In this document: positions 30,969 through 39,983 of the stretch, in pieces
Layout of the letters: each line of letters opens with the position of its first letter
How positions within the stretch are numbered: the first letter of the stretch is position 1
Assembly (NCBI GenBank): GCA_964554185.1
Contig: CAZKNJ010000016.1
Span: forward strand, 1 to 44,572
Source: CAZKNJ01 sp964554185
GTDB taxonomy: Bacteria; 4484-113
Direction of reading: 5' to 3'
DNA: 44,572 nt
The notes under the pieces: model-generated
Database searches by the model: none
What the model saw: only the letters and a program-made list of their open reading frames with translations
Told to the model about the DNA's origin: nothing
Program-made: the position numbers and the translations under genes

Positions 30969-33181
30969 CTCAACCGGTGCACCACGATTTCATAATGCGG
31001 GACCGTGCGCCGCTGGCCGGACAGCGTAAGCTCCAGCTCTCCTTCGCGCAGCCCCACAATAGTGATTCCTTCCCCTCCTGCCACCAGGTTGCGCAGAACC
31101 TGGCGCATGCTCTGCGCCAGCATTATCATTGACGCCGTTTCCACCGCCTCTTCGCGCCCGGCGTAAGCGTCCCGTATGTGCTCGCTGGTGTAGCTCTGGA
31201 TGGCCTCATTGGCGAGCCGCACATAGTAGTCGGTGAACCCCACTGTCTGCGGCGGGATATCGGGCAGGTCCACGGTGATGCTATCGCCCTCCCCCAGATC
31301 TCCGAGGTAGGCGCACATCGGCCCGTCGGCGATGAACGCGAGCTTCAACCCGCTACCATCGCCCTTCAGCCGCAGCTCAAAGCCGTCCCCCGCGGGCGTC
31401 AGCTCCGCCTTCATCGGCTCGGCCGCGGGCTCCAGCACGCTGAATGACGCCTCCTGCGGGAACAGCGCATCCACCCGCGTGCTCGCGGCCCAGCCCGCGC
31501 CTTCATTCACCAACGTCCGGCCGTCCGCCGCTTCGCAGGGCGCTAGCCCGGTGAGCATGGCGGTTTCGTTGTCCAGCTCCAGCTCAACCGTGCGCGAAAG
31601 CGAGGAGTAAATGTACGCCACCGACCGCCGCTCGGACTGGTCCGACAGCGCGCTGCTGCGCAGGTTGGACACCACCGCCATCTTCGTGTGCGAAGGCAGA
31701 GCGCCGCCCAGCCCCGCCAGCACCCGAACGGTGGCAGCAACCACCACTAGCGCAAACACCGCGGTGAACCATGCCAGCCGGCGTCGCGGCCAGAGGCTCA
31801 CCAGCGCCAGCGACGTGATAACCACGGTGAACCAACCGAGAGAGCGGCCGATGCTGCCGGTGACCGCGCTACTCAGGTTATAACTCAGAAACCACCCGTA
31901 CTTCCAGCTTTGTTGCGGGTTCCACTCGGCCAGCTCCTTGCGGGCATCGCTGCGGGCGGGCGACATCCAGTGGAACCCCAGCAGCGACATCGGCTCGCCC
32001 AGCTCCGGGCGCGTGAGGTAGTCGTAAACCCATACCGGGTTGGCAAGTCTGACCGTCCCTTCGCCGGTTTCGCCGATCCAGTCGTACTTGGGGACGAACT
32101 GCTCCACCGTGCTCATCTGGCGGCTGCGGTACAGCGGCCACCCGACTTCCGCCGCTGGCGCCAGCTCGTTGCGCGAGAAGGCATAAGCGCGCGCCAGCCG
32201 CTCCAGCACACCTGCGCGAATGAAGCGCTTCACCTCCGCCAGGCCGGCCGTGGTCACGCAGACTTCGCCAAAGCCGAACCGCGCAAGTGCTACATCCTTT
32301 CCTGGCGCAAAGGCCTGCCCGCGTAGCTCCAGCGTCGCTTCGTCGTTGAATACAATCAGCCGCGTGCCCATCGCCGCTGCGTTCGCCAGCAGCTCCTTGA
32401 GCCGCCCGTCCAACTGCGCCCAATTGCTTCCCGCCACCAGCACGTATTGAAAGTGGCGCAGTACGCGGTAGTCCGGGCCGACATCAGCCGCGGACGCCAT
32501 CAGCACCCGGCTGTCCAGCACGAATGCCTCCGGCGCGGTATTGCCCTGGAACTCCGGCGATTCCGCCAGCGATATCTGGTCGCCCTCCAGTAAACCGCCC
32601 CCGGTGGGCTCCAGCAACAGCGAGTAAATGGACCGCGCGGGAAGGAATTGCGCTTCCACGCTCTGGGTGGCGCGCAGGCTTCCGCCCTCCCACAGCTCAA
32701 CCTGCAACACGGCGTGCTCCACGCCCGGTGACGGCGGGTACAGGCAAACCGGCAGGTAGACTTCAAACTCTTCCGCACCCTCCGGCACCTGGTAGCGCAG
32801 CGCCAGCGGCGGCGGCGCGCCCGGGCCGGACGTCAACGGGTTGTATGCGCCCCTTTCCACAAACAGCGCATTCGCGGTCGGCAGCCCCACAGTGCTCGCT
32901 TCGGTGCGCACCACAATCTCGCGGCCGGCAGCCACCGGGCCGCCCACGCGCACGTGCACCGGGGTCGGGGAGATGTCGTGGTAGATGGTGCTGGCTACAT
33001 CCGTGTCGTGTTCGCCTGCGAGGAAGAAGAGCGCCGGGTATTCCGCCAGCGGATTAGCGTAGCCGGCAAAGCCCACGGACGCTTCCAGCTCCGGCGCAAC
33101 CTCTGCGCCAACCTTGGCGGGCGCAGCCGCCAGTGCGCAGCTTAAGGTGATAGCCGCCAGCCAAAGCAGATGCCGTTTCAC
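30965..33181 (-). CDS. Large exported membrane-anchored protein of unknown function
   Basis: 738 residues from GTG 33181, which overlaps the TGA of the sigma-factor gene (GTGA). Residues 1-26 form a signal peptide (MKRHLLWLAAITLSCALAAA). A long outer part follows, including LVAGSNWAQLDGRLKELLANAAAMGTRLIVFND, a segment reminiscent of glutamine-amidotransferase-like domains in some bacterial membrane proteins. Two hydrophobic segments occur at about 455-500 (LGWFTVVITSLALVSLWP, LAWFTAVFALVVVAATVRVL), followed by a beta-rich part of about 230 residues. The family is unknown to me. Coupling on both sides suggests it forms a complex with the polytopic protein downstream. Confidence 0.75.
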   Translation of the reverse strand: MKRHLLWLAAITLSCALAAAPAKVGAEVAPELEASVGFAGYANPLAEYPALFFLAGEHDTDVASTIYHDISPTPVHVRVGGPVAAGREIVVRTEASTVGLPTANALFVERGAYNPLTSGPGAPPPLALRYQVPEGAEEFEVYLPVCLYPPSPGVEHAVLQVELWEGGSLRATQSVEAQFLPARSIYSLLLEPTGGGLLEGDQISLAESPEFQGNTAPEAFVLDSRVLMASAADVGPDYRVLRHFQYVLVAGSNWAQLDGRLKELLANAAAMGTRLIVFNDEATLELRGQAFAPGKDVALARFGFGEVCVTTAGLAEVKRFIRAGVLERLARAYAFSRNELAPAAEVGWPLYRSRQMSTVEQFVPKYDWIGETGEGTVRLANPVWVYDYLTRPELGEPMSLLGFHWMSPARSDARKELAEWNPQQSWKYGWFLSYNLSSAVTGSIGRSLGWFTVVITSLALVSLWPRRRLAWFTAVFALVVVAATVRVLAGLGGALPSHTKMAVVSNLRSSALSDQSERRSVAYIYSSLSRTVELELDNETAMLTGLAPCEAADGRTLVNEGAGWAASTRVDALFPQEASFSVLEPAAEPMKAELTPAGDGFELRLKGDGSGLKLAFIADGPMCAYLGDLGEGDSITVDLPDIPPQTVGFTDYYVRLANEAIQSYTSEHIRDAYAGREEAVETASMIMLAQSMRQVLRNLVAGGEGITIVGLREGELELTLSGQRRTVPHYEIVVHRLR

Positions 33182-33789
33182 GGCTCAAAGGCCAGGCGCC
33201 ACTGGGGCTTGGCGGCGATGGCGCCGCGCAGCCTCGCCAGTGCGCGCTTGTGGAGTATGCTGATATTCGCCCGCGTGCAGCCGAGGGCGGTGGAAACCTC
33301 GTCCTGGCTCATCCCTTCCTGGTACATCAGGCGCAGAATCCGCTCCTCGGCGGGCGTGAGCAGCAGCATCAGCTCCTCCGCCAGCCGCAGGGATTCGAGC
33401 TGCTTCTCCGCCGGCACCTTCTCGCTGAAGCCGATAATGCGCGTGAATTCGGCGAACTCCAGGGCGTCGGTGCTGACCGGCAGCAGCGCGCGCCGCCGCA
33501 GGTAATCCAGCATCCGCCCCTTTATCCGCATGTACGCGTAGGTGATGAACTTCACCCCGCGCTCCACGTCAAACTCGTCCGCCGCCTCAATCAGCGCCAC
33601 CGTCCCCTCGGAAACCACGTCAAACTGCTCGTCGCGCGGCACGTGGGGAAGCTGTCCGTAGATGTGGTAAACGAGCGGCTGGTAGCGCTCGATCAGGCGG
33701 GCGCGGTTCTCTACGGTGAAATCGCGCCAGAGCGCCGCTTCTTCTTGCAGCGGCCCCGGCGCGCGTGTTGTTTCGTCCCCAGAATGCAC
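33178..33789 (-). CDS. Sigma-70-family factor, FliA/SigB-like
   Basis: 203 residues. Region 2 is visible as YQPLVYHIYGQLP ... DVVSEGTVALIEAADEFDVERGVKFITYAYMRIKGRMLDYLR, the pattern of FliA/WhiG/SigB-type alternative sigma factors. Region 4 is LTPAEERILRLMYQEGMSQDEVSTALGCTRANISILHKRALARLR. Region 3 is short. I start at GTG 33789 because a perfect TGCTATAAT box ends 9 nt before it (leader about 3 nt). The frame is open further, to 34032, but that stretch is Arg/Pro-rich REP-like sequence and would lie upstream of the promoter. It is coupled to two membrane proteins; no anti-sigma gene is recognisable, so one of those proteins might play that part. Confidence 0.88.
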   Translation of the reverse strand: MHSGDETTRAPGPLQEEAALWRDFTVENRARLIERYQPLVYHIYGQLPHVPRDEQFDVVSEGTVALIEAADEFDVERGVKFITYAYMRIKGRMLDYLRRRALLPVSTDALEFAEFTRIIGFSEKVPAEKQLESLRLAEELMLLLTPAEERILRLMYQEGMSQDEVSTALGCTRANISILHKRALARLRGAIAAKPQWRLAFEP

Positions 33790-33798
33790 TGGTGCCCC

Positions 33799-33807
33799 AT
33801 TATAGCA
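33799..33807 (-). promoter_or_regulatory. Perfect extended -10 promoter of the sigma-factor operon
   Basis: Minus-strand TG-C-TATAAT. The predicted +1 is about 33792, three bases before the GTG start. No -35 match. Confidence 0.65.
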
Positions 33808-33825
33808 GGTCGGCCGGGGGGAGTT

Positions 33826-34080
33826 CTGTAGGGCGGGGACCTGTGCCCCGCCGCTTATTCCCTGGGTACGCCGGGCTGACCAGCCCGGCTCTTCACCCCT
33901 CTTACTGGCGACTGGAAGCTTACCCGCCATAGCCTTGCGGCGGCGGGCAGCCCGGCTAAACCTGGCAGCGGGATGGCACGCCATGCTTCGGGAGGGGCAG
34001 ACTCTAGGCTGCCCATCCCTGGCTGCCACCAATCGGCGGCCTGGAGACCGCCGCTCCTGGCTACGGGCCGCTGCTTCCCC
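33826..34080. repeat. Cluster of REP-like GC-rich hairpins
   Basis: This 255-bp stretch between the divergent sigma-factor and rimO promoters holds at least four short inverted repeats: GGCGGGG/CCCCGCC (in 33827-33853), GCCGGGCT/AGCCCGGC (33870-33890), GGGCAG/CTGCCC (about 33995-34015) and GGCGG/CCGCC (about 34035-34053). The first 27 bp, 33827-33853, is identical to 43935-43961. No coding capacity is evident. Confidence 0.7.
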
Positions 34081-34082
34081 TG

Positions 34083-34091
34083 TGCTAGAAT
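34083..34091 (+). promoter_or_regulatory. Extended -10 promoter of rimO-valS
   Basis: TG-C-TAGAAT. The expected +1 is about 34098, five bases before the rimO ATG, so near-leaderless. Confidence 0.6.
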
Positions 34092-34102
34092 TTACGGTTC
34101 AT

Positions 34103-35461
34103 ATGCGCATCTACTCCGACCGGCACGTGCTCGCGCGTCCCCGTGGGGACGGGGTGCGGCTCGCGCCGGTTTCGCTGGGCTGCGCCAAGAACCGCTGCGA
34201 CCTGGAAGCCATGCTGGGAGCGGGCTTCGCCGCCGGCGTGGAGCTGGTCAACAGCTTTGAGGCCGCCGAGGTGATCCTGGTCAACACCTGCAGCTTCATC
34301 GAATCGGCGGTGGACGAAACCGAGCAGGAAATCGCCCAGGCGCTGCTGCACAAGCAACAACACCCGCGCACCCGCGTGGTCGTCTCCGGCTGCTACCCGG
34401 CTCATTTGCGCAACCTGGGCGAAACCGCGCCGGAGGGCATTGACGCGCTGCTCACTCCCTCGGAGCTTGATCGGCTGCCCGAACTGCTGCGCACCTGGTT
34501 CCCCAACCGCCTCAACGGCGCGGAGCCCGCAACGGCGCGGATGCTCACCACGCCACGCTCGGTGGCTTATGTGAAGATTGCCGACGGCTGCGATATGCAG
34601 TGCGCCTTCTGCCTCATCCCCGGCCTGCGCGGCGCCTACCGTTCGCGCCCGCGCGCCGAGCTGCTGGACGAAATCCGCTCGCTGCTGGACGCGGGCTGCG
34701 CCGAGATTACGCTCGTCTCCCAGGACACCACCGACTGGGGCAAAGATATCGGCGACCGCCTGCCGGCGCTGTTGGCGGACATCTGCGCGCTGCCCGGCGA
34801 ATTCTGGCTGCGGCTGCACTACCTGACGCCCGCCAAGGTCAAGCCCGACCTCATCGCCGCCTTCGCCCAGCTCAAGGACAAGCTCGTCCCCTACTTCGAC
34901 CTGCCGATTCAGCACATCAGCGGCCCGGTGTTGCGCCGGATGCGGCGGGCGGAGACCGAAGAATCCATCTACCGCCTGTTCGCCGAAGTGCGCGCGGCCG
35001 TCCCCGGCGCCACTGTCAACTCCAACGTGATTGTGGGCTTCCCCGGCGAAAGCGAGCAGGACTCTGCGCGGCTGCTTCAGTTCATCGAGGCCGGCCAGGT
35101 TGACCGCTTGGGCGTCTTCACCTACTCCGACATGCCCGGCGCGCCCAGCCACGGTTTCAGCGGCCAGGTGCCGGAGGAGCTGAAACAGGAGCGGCTGGAC
35201 GCGCTGATGCGGGCGCAGCAAGAGGTCGCGCTGGCCAAGCACCAGGCGCTGCTGGACGCGGAGGAAACCGTGCTCATTGATTCGGTGCTGCGCGATGATG
35301 GTAGAGTATTCCACCTCGGGCGCACCTACCGCGACGCCTATGAAGTAAACGGCTGCGTGCTGGTGGAAGGCGCGGACGGGCTGGAGGCCGGCGAGTTCTG
35401 CCGCGTGCGCATCACCGAGGTCGGCCCCTACGATCTCAAGGGCGAATACATCGGACGCTGA
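34103..35461 (+). CDS. rimO: Ribosomal protein S12 methylthiotransferase RimO
   Basis: Radical-SAM enzyme that methylthiolates Asp of ribosomal protein S12. The N-terminal UPF0004 domain has three cluster cysteines: C27 (VSLGCAKNR), C63 (VNTCSFIESA) and C97 (VSGCYP). The radical-SAM motif is C163-DMQ-C167-AF-C170 in ADGCDMQCAFCLIPGLRGAYRSRP. A TRAM-like end (EGADGLEAGEFCRVRITEVGPYDLKGE) closes the protein. The pattern GCAKNR with LVSQDTTDWG and SRP fits RimO better than MiaB. I start at ATG 34103, because the promoter overlaps the earlier part of the open frame (to 33935). At 452 residues the length is normal. valS follows after 7 nt. Confidence 0.93.
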   Translation: MRIYSDRHVLARPRGDGVRLAPVSLGCAKNRCDLEAMLGAGFAAGVELVNSFEAAEVILVNTCSFIESAVDETEQEIAQALLHKQQHPRTRVVVSGCYPAHLRNLGETAPEGIDALLTPSELDRLPELLRTWFPNRLNGAEPATARMLTTPRSVAYVKIADGCDMQCAFCLIPGLRGAYRSRPRAELLDEIRSLLDAGCAEITLVSQDTTDWGKDIGDRLPALLADICALPGEFWLRLHYLTPAKVKPDLIAAFAQLKDKLVPYFDLPIQHISGPVLRRMRRAETEESIYRLFAEVRAAVPGATVNSNVIVGFPGESEQDSARLLQFIEAGQVDRLGVFTYSDMPGAPSHGFSGQVPEELKQERLDALMRAQQEVALAKHQALLDAEETVLIDSVLRDDGRVFHLGRTYRDAYEVNGCVLVEGADGLEAGEFCRVRITEVGPYDLKGEYIGR

Positions 35462-35468
35462 CAGCAAA

Positions 35469-38018
35469 ATGGGAACATCAGCCATCAAATCAACCGACGA
35501 ACTGCCGAAAAGGTACAATGCCGCCGAAACCGAGGCGAAGTGGCAGCGTTTCTGGGAAGATAACGGCGTCTTCCGCTTCAACCGCGAGGCGGAACACGAC
35601 CGCATCTTCTCAGTGGACACCCCGCCGCCCACCGTCTCCGGCGCGCTACACATCGGCCACGTTTACTCCTACACCCAGGCCGACTTCATCGTCCGCTACC
35701 AGCGCATGCGCGGCCGGGAGTGCTTCTACCCCTTCGGCTTTGACGACAACGGCTTGGCCACCGAGCGGCTGGTGGAGCGCGTGCGCAAGGTCAAGGCCTT
35801 TGAGATGGCGCGCGAGGATTTCATCAAGCTCTGCCTGGAGGTCAGCCGCGAGCAGGAGGCCGAGTTCAAAGACCTGTGGCAGGCGGTGGGCATCTCCTGC
35901 GACTGGACCGAGGAATACACCACGATAAACGACGTGTGCCGCCGGCTGGCGCAGCGCTCGTTCCTGGACCTGAACCGCCGGGGCCATGTGTACCGCAAGG
36001 AAGCGCCGTCGCTGTGGTGCCCCCAGTGCCGCACCGCCATCGCGCAGGCGGAGATTGAGGACCACGACCACCCGTCGGAATTCCACGAGATAGTTTTTAC
36101 GCTGGATGACGGCACGCCCGTCAATATCGCCACTACGCGGCCGGAGCTGCTGCCCGCCTGCGTGGCCGTCTTCGCCCATTCCGGCGACGAGCGCTATGCG
36201 CCTTACATGGGCCGCAAGATCCGCACGCCGCACTTCAACGCCGAGGTGCAGGTGATGGCGGACGACCGCGTCGACCCGGAAAAGGGCACCGGCATCGTGA
36301 TGTGCTGCACTTTCGGCGACACCACCGACATTGACTGGTGGCAGGGCTACGGCCTGGACACCAAAGTCTGCCTGGACGAAGCCGGGCGGCTGAACGAGCT
36401 GGCGGGCGAGTTCGCCGGAATGCCGCTGATGGAGGGGCGCAAGGCCATCGTGGCCAAGCTGCGCGAAGAAGGCCTGCTGACCAAGAGCTGGAAGATTGAG
36501 CACACCGTCAACTGCCATGAGCGCTGCGGCACGCCGCTGGAGTTCATCGTCACCCCGCAGTGGTTCATCCGCCTATTGGACAAGAAGGACGACCTCATCG
36601 CGTTCGGCGCCAAGTGCCGCTGGTTTCCCGAGTTCATGGGCGTGCGCTACCGCCACTGGGTGGAGAACCTGCGCTGGGATTGGTGCGTGAGCCGCCAGCG
36701 TTACTACGGCGTGCCCTTCCCGGTGTGGTACTGCCGGGGCTGTGGCGCGCCCATATTCGCCCACGACGAAGACCTACCGGTTAACCCGCTGACCGACAAG
36801 CCGCCGGTGAAGATCTGCCCCCACTGCGACACCACCGAGTTCAGGCCGGAGCACGACGTGTTTGACACGTGGATGACCAGCTCGCTCACGCCGCAGATTA
36901 ACGCCAAGTGGGGCGAGCCGGACGACCGCATGGCGCAGCTTTTCCCGCTGACGCTCAGGCCGCAGGCGCACGACATCATCCGCACCTGGGCGTTCTACAC
37001 CATTACCAAGGCGTACCTGCACGAGGGCAACATCCCCTGGGACGACGTGATGATTTCGGGCCATGCGCAGGACATCCAGCGGCGCAAGATCTCCAAGAGC
37101 AAGTCCAAGACGGTGAATCCGCGCGACATGATTACGCAGTTCTCCGCGGACGCCGTGCGCTACTGGGCGGGCAGCGTCAAGCTCGGCGCGGACACCTTTA
37201 TTGATCTGCAAGACCCGCGCGAGTCCTTTGAGGGCGGCAAGCGCCTGGTCACCAAGCTCTACAACGCCGCCAAGCTGGCGCATGCGCACCTGCTGGGCTT
37301 CACGCCGCAAGGCAACCTGGCCGAGGTCATCACCCATCCGATTGACCGCTGGCTGCTGAAGCGCCTGGCGGACACAACGGCGCGCGCCGCATCAGAACTG
37401 GACGCCTACGAGTACTCCGAGGCGCTGGCAGCCACTGAGCGCTTCTTCTGGAACGACTTCTGCGACAACTACCTGGAGATAGCGAAGTGCCGGCTCTACG
37501 GCGACGCCTTTGCAGATCTCGTGGTGGAAGAGGCGGAGAAAATGCGCGCCTCCGCGCTGCAAACGCTGCATCTCGCGCTGGAAGCGGTGCTCAAGATGTT
37601 CGCGCCGTTCACGCCGCACATCACCGAGGAAGTCTGGCACTGGCACTTCGCCGCCTTCAGCGATAAGCCCAGCATCCATCTTGCCCCGTGGCCCGACGCA
37701 GAGCTATTCGCCTCGCTAACCGACGCGGAGAGCGAAGCCGCCGGCAACGATGTGTTTGAGGCGCTGGCGCTGGCGCGCAAGGCCAAGAGCGAGCTGAACA
37801 TCTCCATCAAGAAGCAGGCCAAGAAGCTGACCATCGGCTTCAAAGCGGCGGACGCGGTGGATCAAAAGCGGCTGGCGAACATCAAGCGGATGCAAACCGA
37901 CCTGCTCAACACGGCCAATGCCGACGAACTGGAACTGAAGGCGGAAGTGCTGGCCGAGGGCTACGAGCTGGACGAAAGCAAGCTCAAGGCGCAGCTGGAG
38001 CTTCATCCGGCAGAGTGA
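35469..38018 (+). CDS. valS: Valyl-tRNA synthetase, archaeal/rickettsial type
   Basis: Class I synthetase for tRNA-Val. HIGH is at 61-64 within PPPTVSGALHIGHVYSYTQADF; GFDDNGLATERLVE follows. The editing domain includes NIATTRPELLPACVAVF, and the signature KISKS is at 540-544. The anticodon-binding domain includes FFWNDFCDNYLEIAK. The TVSG...SYTQ...DDNGL.TE pattern is that of the archaeal-like ValRS also found in Rickettsia rather than the usual bacterial form (NVTG...TDHAGIATQ). The usual C-terminal coiled coil of bacterial ValRS is not evident. No Shine-Dalgarno sequence is clear; it is 7 nt after rimO and probably depends on that transcript. Its 3' end overlaps the convergent cyclase gene by 35 bp. 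Confidence 0.95.
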   Translation: MGTSAIKSTDELPKRYNAAETEAKWQRFWEDNGVFRFNREAEHDRIFSVDTPPPTVSGALHIGHVYSYTQADFIVRYQRMRGRECFYPFGFDDNGLATERLVERVRKVKAFEMAREDFIKLCLEVSREQEAEFKDLWQAVGISCDWTEEYTTINDVCRRLAQRSFLDLNRRGHVYRKEAPSLWCPQCRTAIAQAEIEDHDHPSEFHEIVFTLDDGTPVNIATTRPELLPACVAVFAHSGDERYAPYMGRKIRTPHFNAEVQVMADDRVDPEKGTGIVMCCTFGDTTDIDWWQGYGLDTKVCLDEAGRLNELAGEFAGMPLMEGRKAIVAKLREEGLLTKSWKIEHTVNCHERCGTPLEFIVTPQWFIRLLDKKDDLIAFGAKCRWFPEFMGVRYRHWVENLRWDWCVSRQRYYGVPFPVWYCRGCGAPIFAHDEDLPVNPLTDKPPVKICPHCDTTEFRPEHDVFDTWMTSSLTPQINAKWGEPDDRMAQLFPLTLRPQAHDIIRTWAFYTITKAYLHEGNIPWDDVMISGHAQDIQRRKISKSKSKTVNPRDMITQFSADAVRYWAGSVKLGADTFIDLQDPRESFEGGKRLVTKLYNAAKLAHAHLLGFTPQGNLAEVITHPIDRWLLKRLADTTARAASELDAYEYSEALAATERFFWNDFCDNYLEIAKCRLYGDAFADLVVEEAEKMRASALQTLHLALEAVLKMFAPFTPHITEEVWHWHFAAFSDKPSIHLAPWPDAELFASLTDAESEAAGNDVFEALALARKAKSELNISIKKQAKKLTIGFKAADAVDQKRLANIKRMQTDLLNTANADELELKAEVLAEGYELDESKLKAQLELHPAE

Positions 38019-39945
38019 GGCCGGACATGAATTTCGCGCCGCCCGGCAGGTAGTCCGCAATGTCGGTGATTACCGAGCCGCGCGGATGTATCACCTTGTA
38101 CACCGCCACCGGCGCCTTGCGCCCCTTTACTTGCGCCTCCCCCAGAAGTTCGCAAATGAACTCATCCCCGATGCGGTCGCGTACTTCCTTGCTGATGAGT
38201 ATTGCCGTGCCGAACTCCTTGGTTTCGGTTTCCAGCCGCGAAGCGACGTTCACCACATCGCCGATGCAGGTGTAGTCCATGCGCCTGGCGGAGCCGACGT
38301 TGCCCATCACGACCTTGCCGTAGTGGATGCCGATACCGACACGGAAGTGCGGCACCGGCAGGCCGCGCGTGAGTGCTTCCATCCCGTCAACCACCAGCTC
38401 GGCCATCGCCAGCGCCGAGCGCACCGCGTCCGCTGACGGATTCTCCCGTGGCACCGGCGCGCCGAAGATGGCCATCACCCCGTCGCCCATGAACTTATCC
38501 ACGAAGCCGCCGTTGCGCATGATGACGTCCGACACTTCGGTCAGGAAGCGGTTGAGAAACTCCACCGTCTGGCGCGGGTCCAGGCTCTCGGAGATGGTGG
38601 AGTAGCTGCGGATGTCCGAGAACAGCAGCGCCACTTCGCGCTCGCTGCCGCCGAGATCGGCCAACTCCGGATTATCAATAATCTCCTTGATGATGTCCGG
38701 CGCCAGGTAACGGCCGAAGGTTGAGCGGATGCGCCGCTTCTCCGCCTCCTCGGTAAGCACGCGGAACGAAAGCGAGAAGAAAAACGAGAACAGCAGCGTC
38801 GCCGTCGGGTAGGTGAAGTCCATCAACAGCCGGCCGTAAACGAAAGCGAGGATAATGCCGGCCAGGTATCCCGCCAAAACGAGAGTGAAGGCCATAAAGC
38901 CTGGCAGGGGACGCAGATTCGCCGCAAACAGCCAGGACACCAGCACGAAAAGCAGAACGAACATCAGCGTGAGGCTGGGATTGACCGCTCTGATCACTCC
39001 GCTCTTCAGCAGCGTGTTCAGAGCCTGCGCGTTGGTCTCCACTCCAAACATCTGCCCGAACGGCGTCATGAAGTAGTCGTTGTCCGCCTGCGCTTGGCTG
39101 CCAATGAAAACAATCGCATCCCGATATTTCTCCCAGTTCACATCCATCGCTACGCCTCCGCCCTTCCCTGTCTCCTCTTCGGTCTTCTGGAAACTCCGCT
39201 CCGATAGCTCTTGGAAGAGATTCACGAATTTGTCGCTTGGGATAGTACCGTCGGGGCCGATGTAGTTGATGATGAAGTCTCCGTGTTCCCGCACGCCGGC
39301 TGCGGCCAAGCTCTCTTCCGGCTTGCGGCCCTGTTCCTCCACAACTGCACGGTAGGCCTGTGCCGCCTGCGAGTAGAAGGTCTCCCCAAAGGCGTCCAAC
39401 GACACCCGTTCGTCTTCCTTGTATGAGAGCTTCTGGGCGGTGTTCACCAATGCCAGCAACGGCTGGCCCTCCATGATGGTCTCGGTGGGTGTCACCAGCG
39501 ATCCTATGTCCCCAGCTAGCCCTGATTCCACTCGCGAGTATTCAACTGCACAGGACAGGATAACCGTAGTGCCCCGTTTGCGGGCGTAGGCAATGGCGTC
39601 GCGCATCGCTTCATCCTCCGAAATGTCAAACGCTTCGGTAGAGAAGAGGATGTCGAAAATAGCGATGCGCGCCCCGGCGTCGGCTAGTTTCCTTACCAGT
39701 TCCGCATGCAGAGTGCGCGGGAAGGGATAGAAGATGCCCGCGTCTTCAAGCTGCTTTATTGAATGTTCGTCTATGCCGACGATACGGATACGTGAGTCCG
39801 GGCGCAGTTCTCCGCGAATGTGGAAAGCGAGCTGCTTGTAGAAAAGCTCGGTAAAATCGGAGACGCCCAACCGGTTCACGAAGCCGGCAGCCGCCAGCCC
39901 GATGAAGGCGAATACGATGGCAAACAGTCGCCGCCTGAGTGACAT
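37984..39945 (-). CDS. CHASE2-domain class III adenylate cyclase
   Basis: 653-residue membrane sensor that probably makes cAMP. The first transmembrane segment (about 8-24) is followed by an extracytoplasmic CHASE2 domain (about 30-320), then three transmembrane segments (about 325-342, 348-371, 375-395). A class III cyclase domain follows from about 435. Metal-binding Asp444 (LLFSDIRSYS) and Asp488 (KFMGDGVMAIFG), substrate Lys484, Thr559 (MDYTCIGD), and transition-state Asn566/Arg570 (VVNVASRLE) are all present, so the enzyme looks active; the Lys/Thr pair is common in ATP-specific bacterial cyclases. It is the third gene after the beta-barrel and FecR-like genes, 36 nt after the latter. 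Confidence 0.93.
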   Translation of the reverse strand: MSLRRRLFAIVFAFIGLAAAGFVNRLGVSDFTELFYKQLAFHIRGELRPDSRIRIVGIDEHSIKQLEDAGIFYPFPRTLHAELVRKLADAGARIAIFDILFSTEAFDISEDEAMRDAIAYARKRGTTVILSCAVEYSRVESGLAGDIGSLVTPTETIMEGQPLLALVNTAQKLSYKEDERVSLDAFGETFYSQAAQAYRAVVEEQGRKPEESLAAAGVREHGDFIINYIGPDGTIPSDKFVNLFQELSERSFQKTEEETGKGGGVAMDVNWEKYRDAIVFIGSQAQADNDYFMTPFGQMFGVETNAQALNTLLKSGVIRAVNPSLTLMFVLLFVLVSWLFAANLRPLPGFMAFTLVLAGYLAGIILAFVYGRLLMDFTYPTATLLFSFFFSLSFRVLTEEAEKRRIRSTFGRYLAPDIIKEIIDNPELADLGGSEREVALLFSDIRSYSTISESLDPRQTVEFLNRFLTEVSDVIMRNGGFVDKFMGDGVMAIFGAPVPRENPSADAVRSALAMAELVVDGMEALTRGLPVPHFRVGIGIHYGKVVMGNVGSARRMDYTCIGDVVNVASRLETETKEFGTAILISKEVRDRIGDEFICELLGEAQVKGRKAPVAVYKVIHPRGSVITDIADYLPGGAKFMSGLTLPDEAPAAP

Positions 39946-39963
39946 TCGTCAGCTCGCCGGACG

Positions 39964-39983
39964 AGCCGGCTGTGGGGCCGGCT
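39964..39983. repeat. REP-like hairpin between fecR-like and cyclase genes
   Basis: AGCCGGC (39964-39970) and GCCGGCT (39977-39983) with loop TGTGGG. It spans the stop TAG of the FecR-like gene. In the operon transcript it could act as a processing or attenuation hairpin. Confidence 0.5.

Noticed and set aside
34085..35653. 522-residue open frame antisense to rimO and the valS start
   Set aside because: Covers two well-recognised genes in antisense and has no motif of its own.
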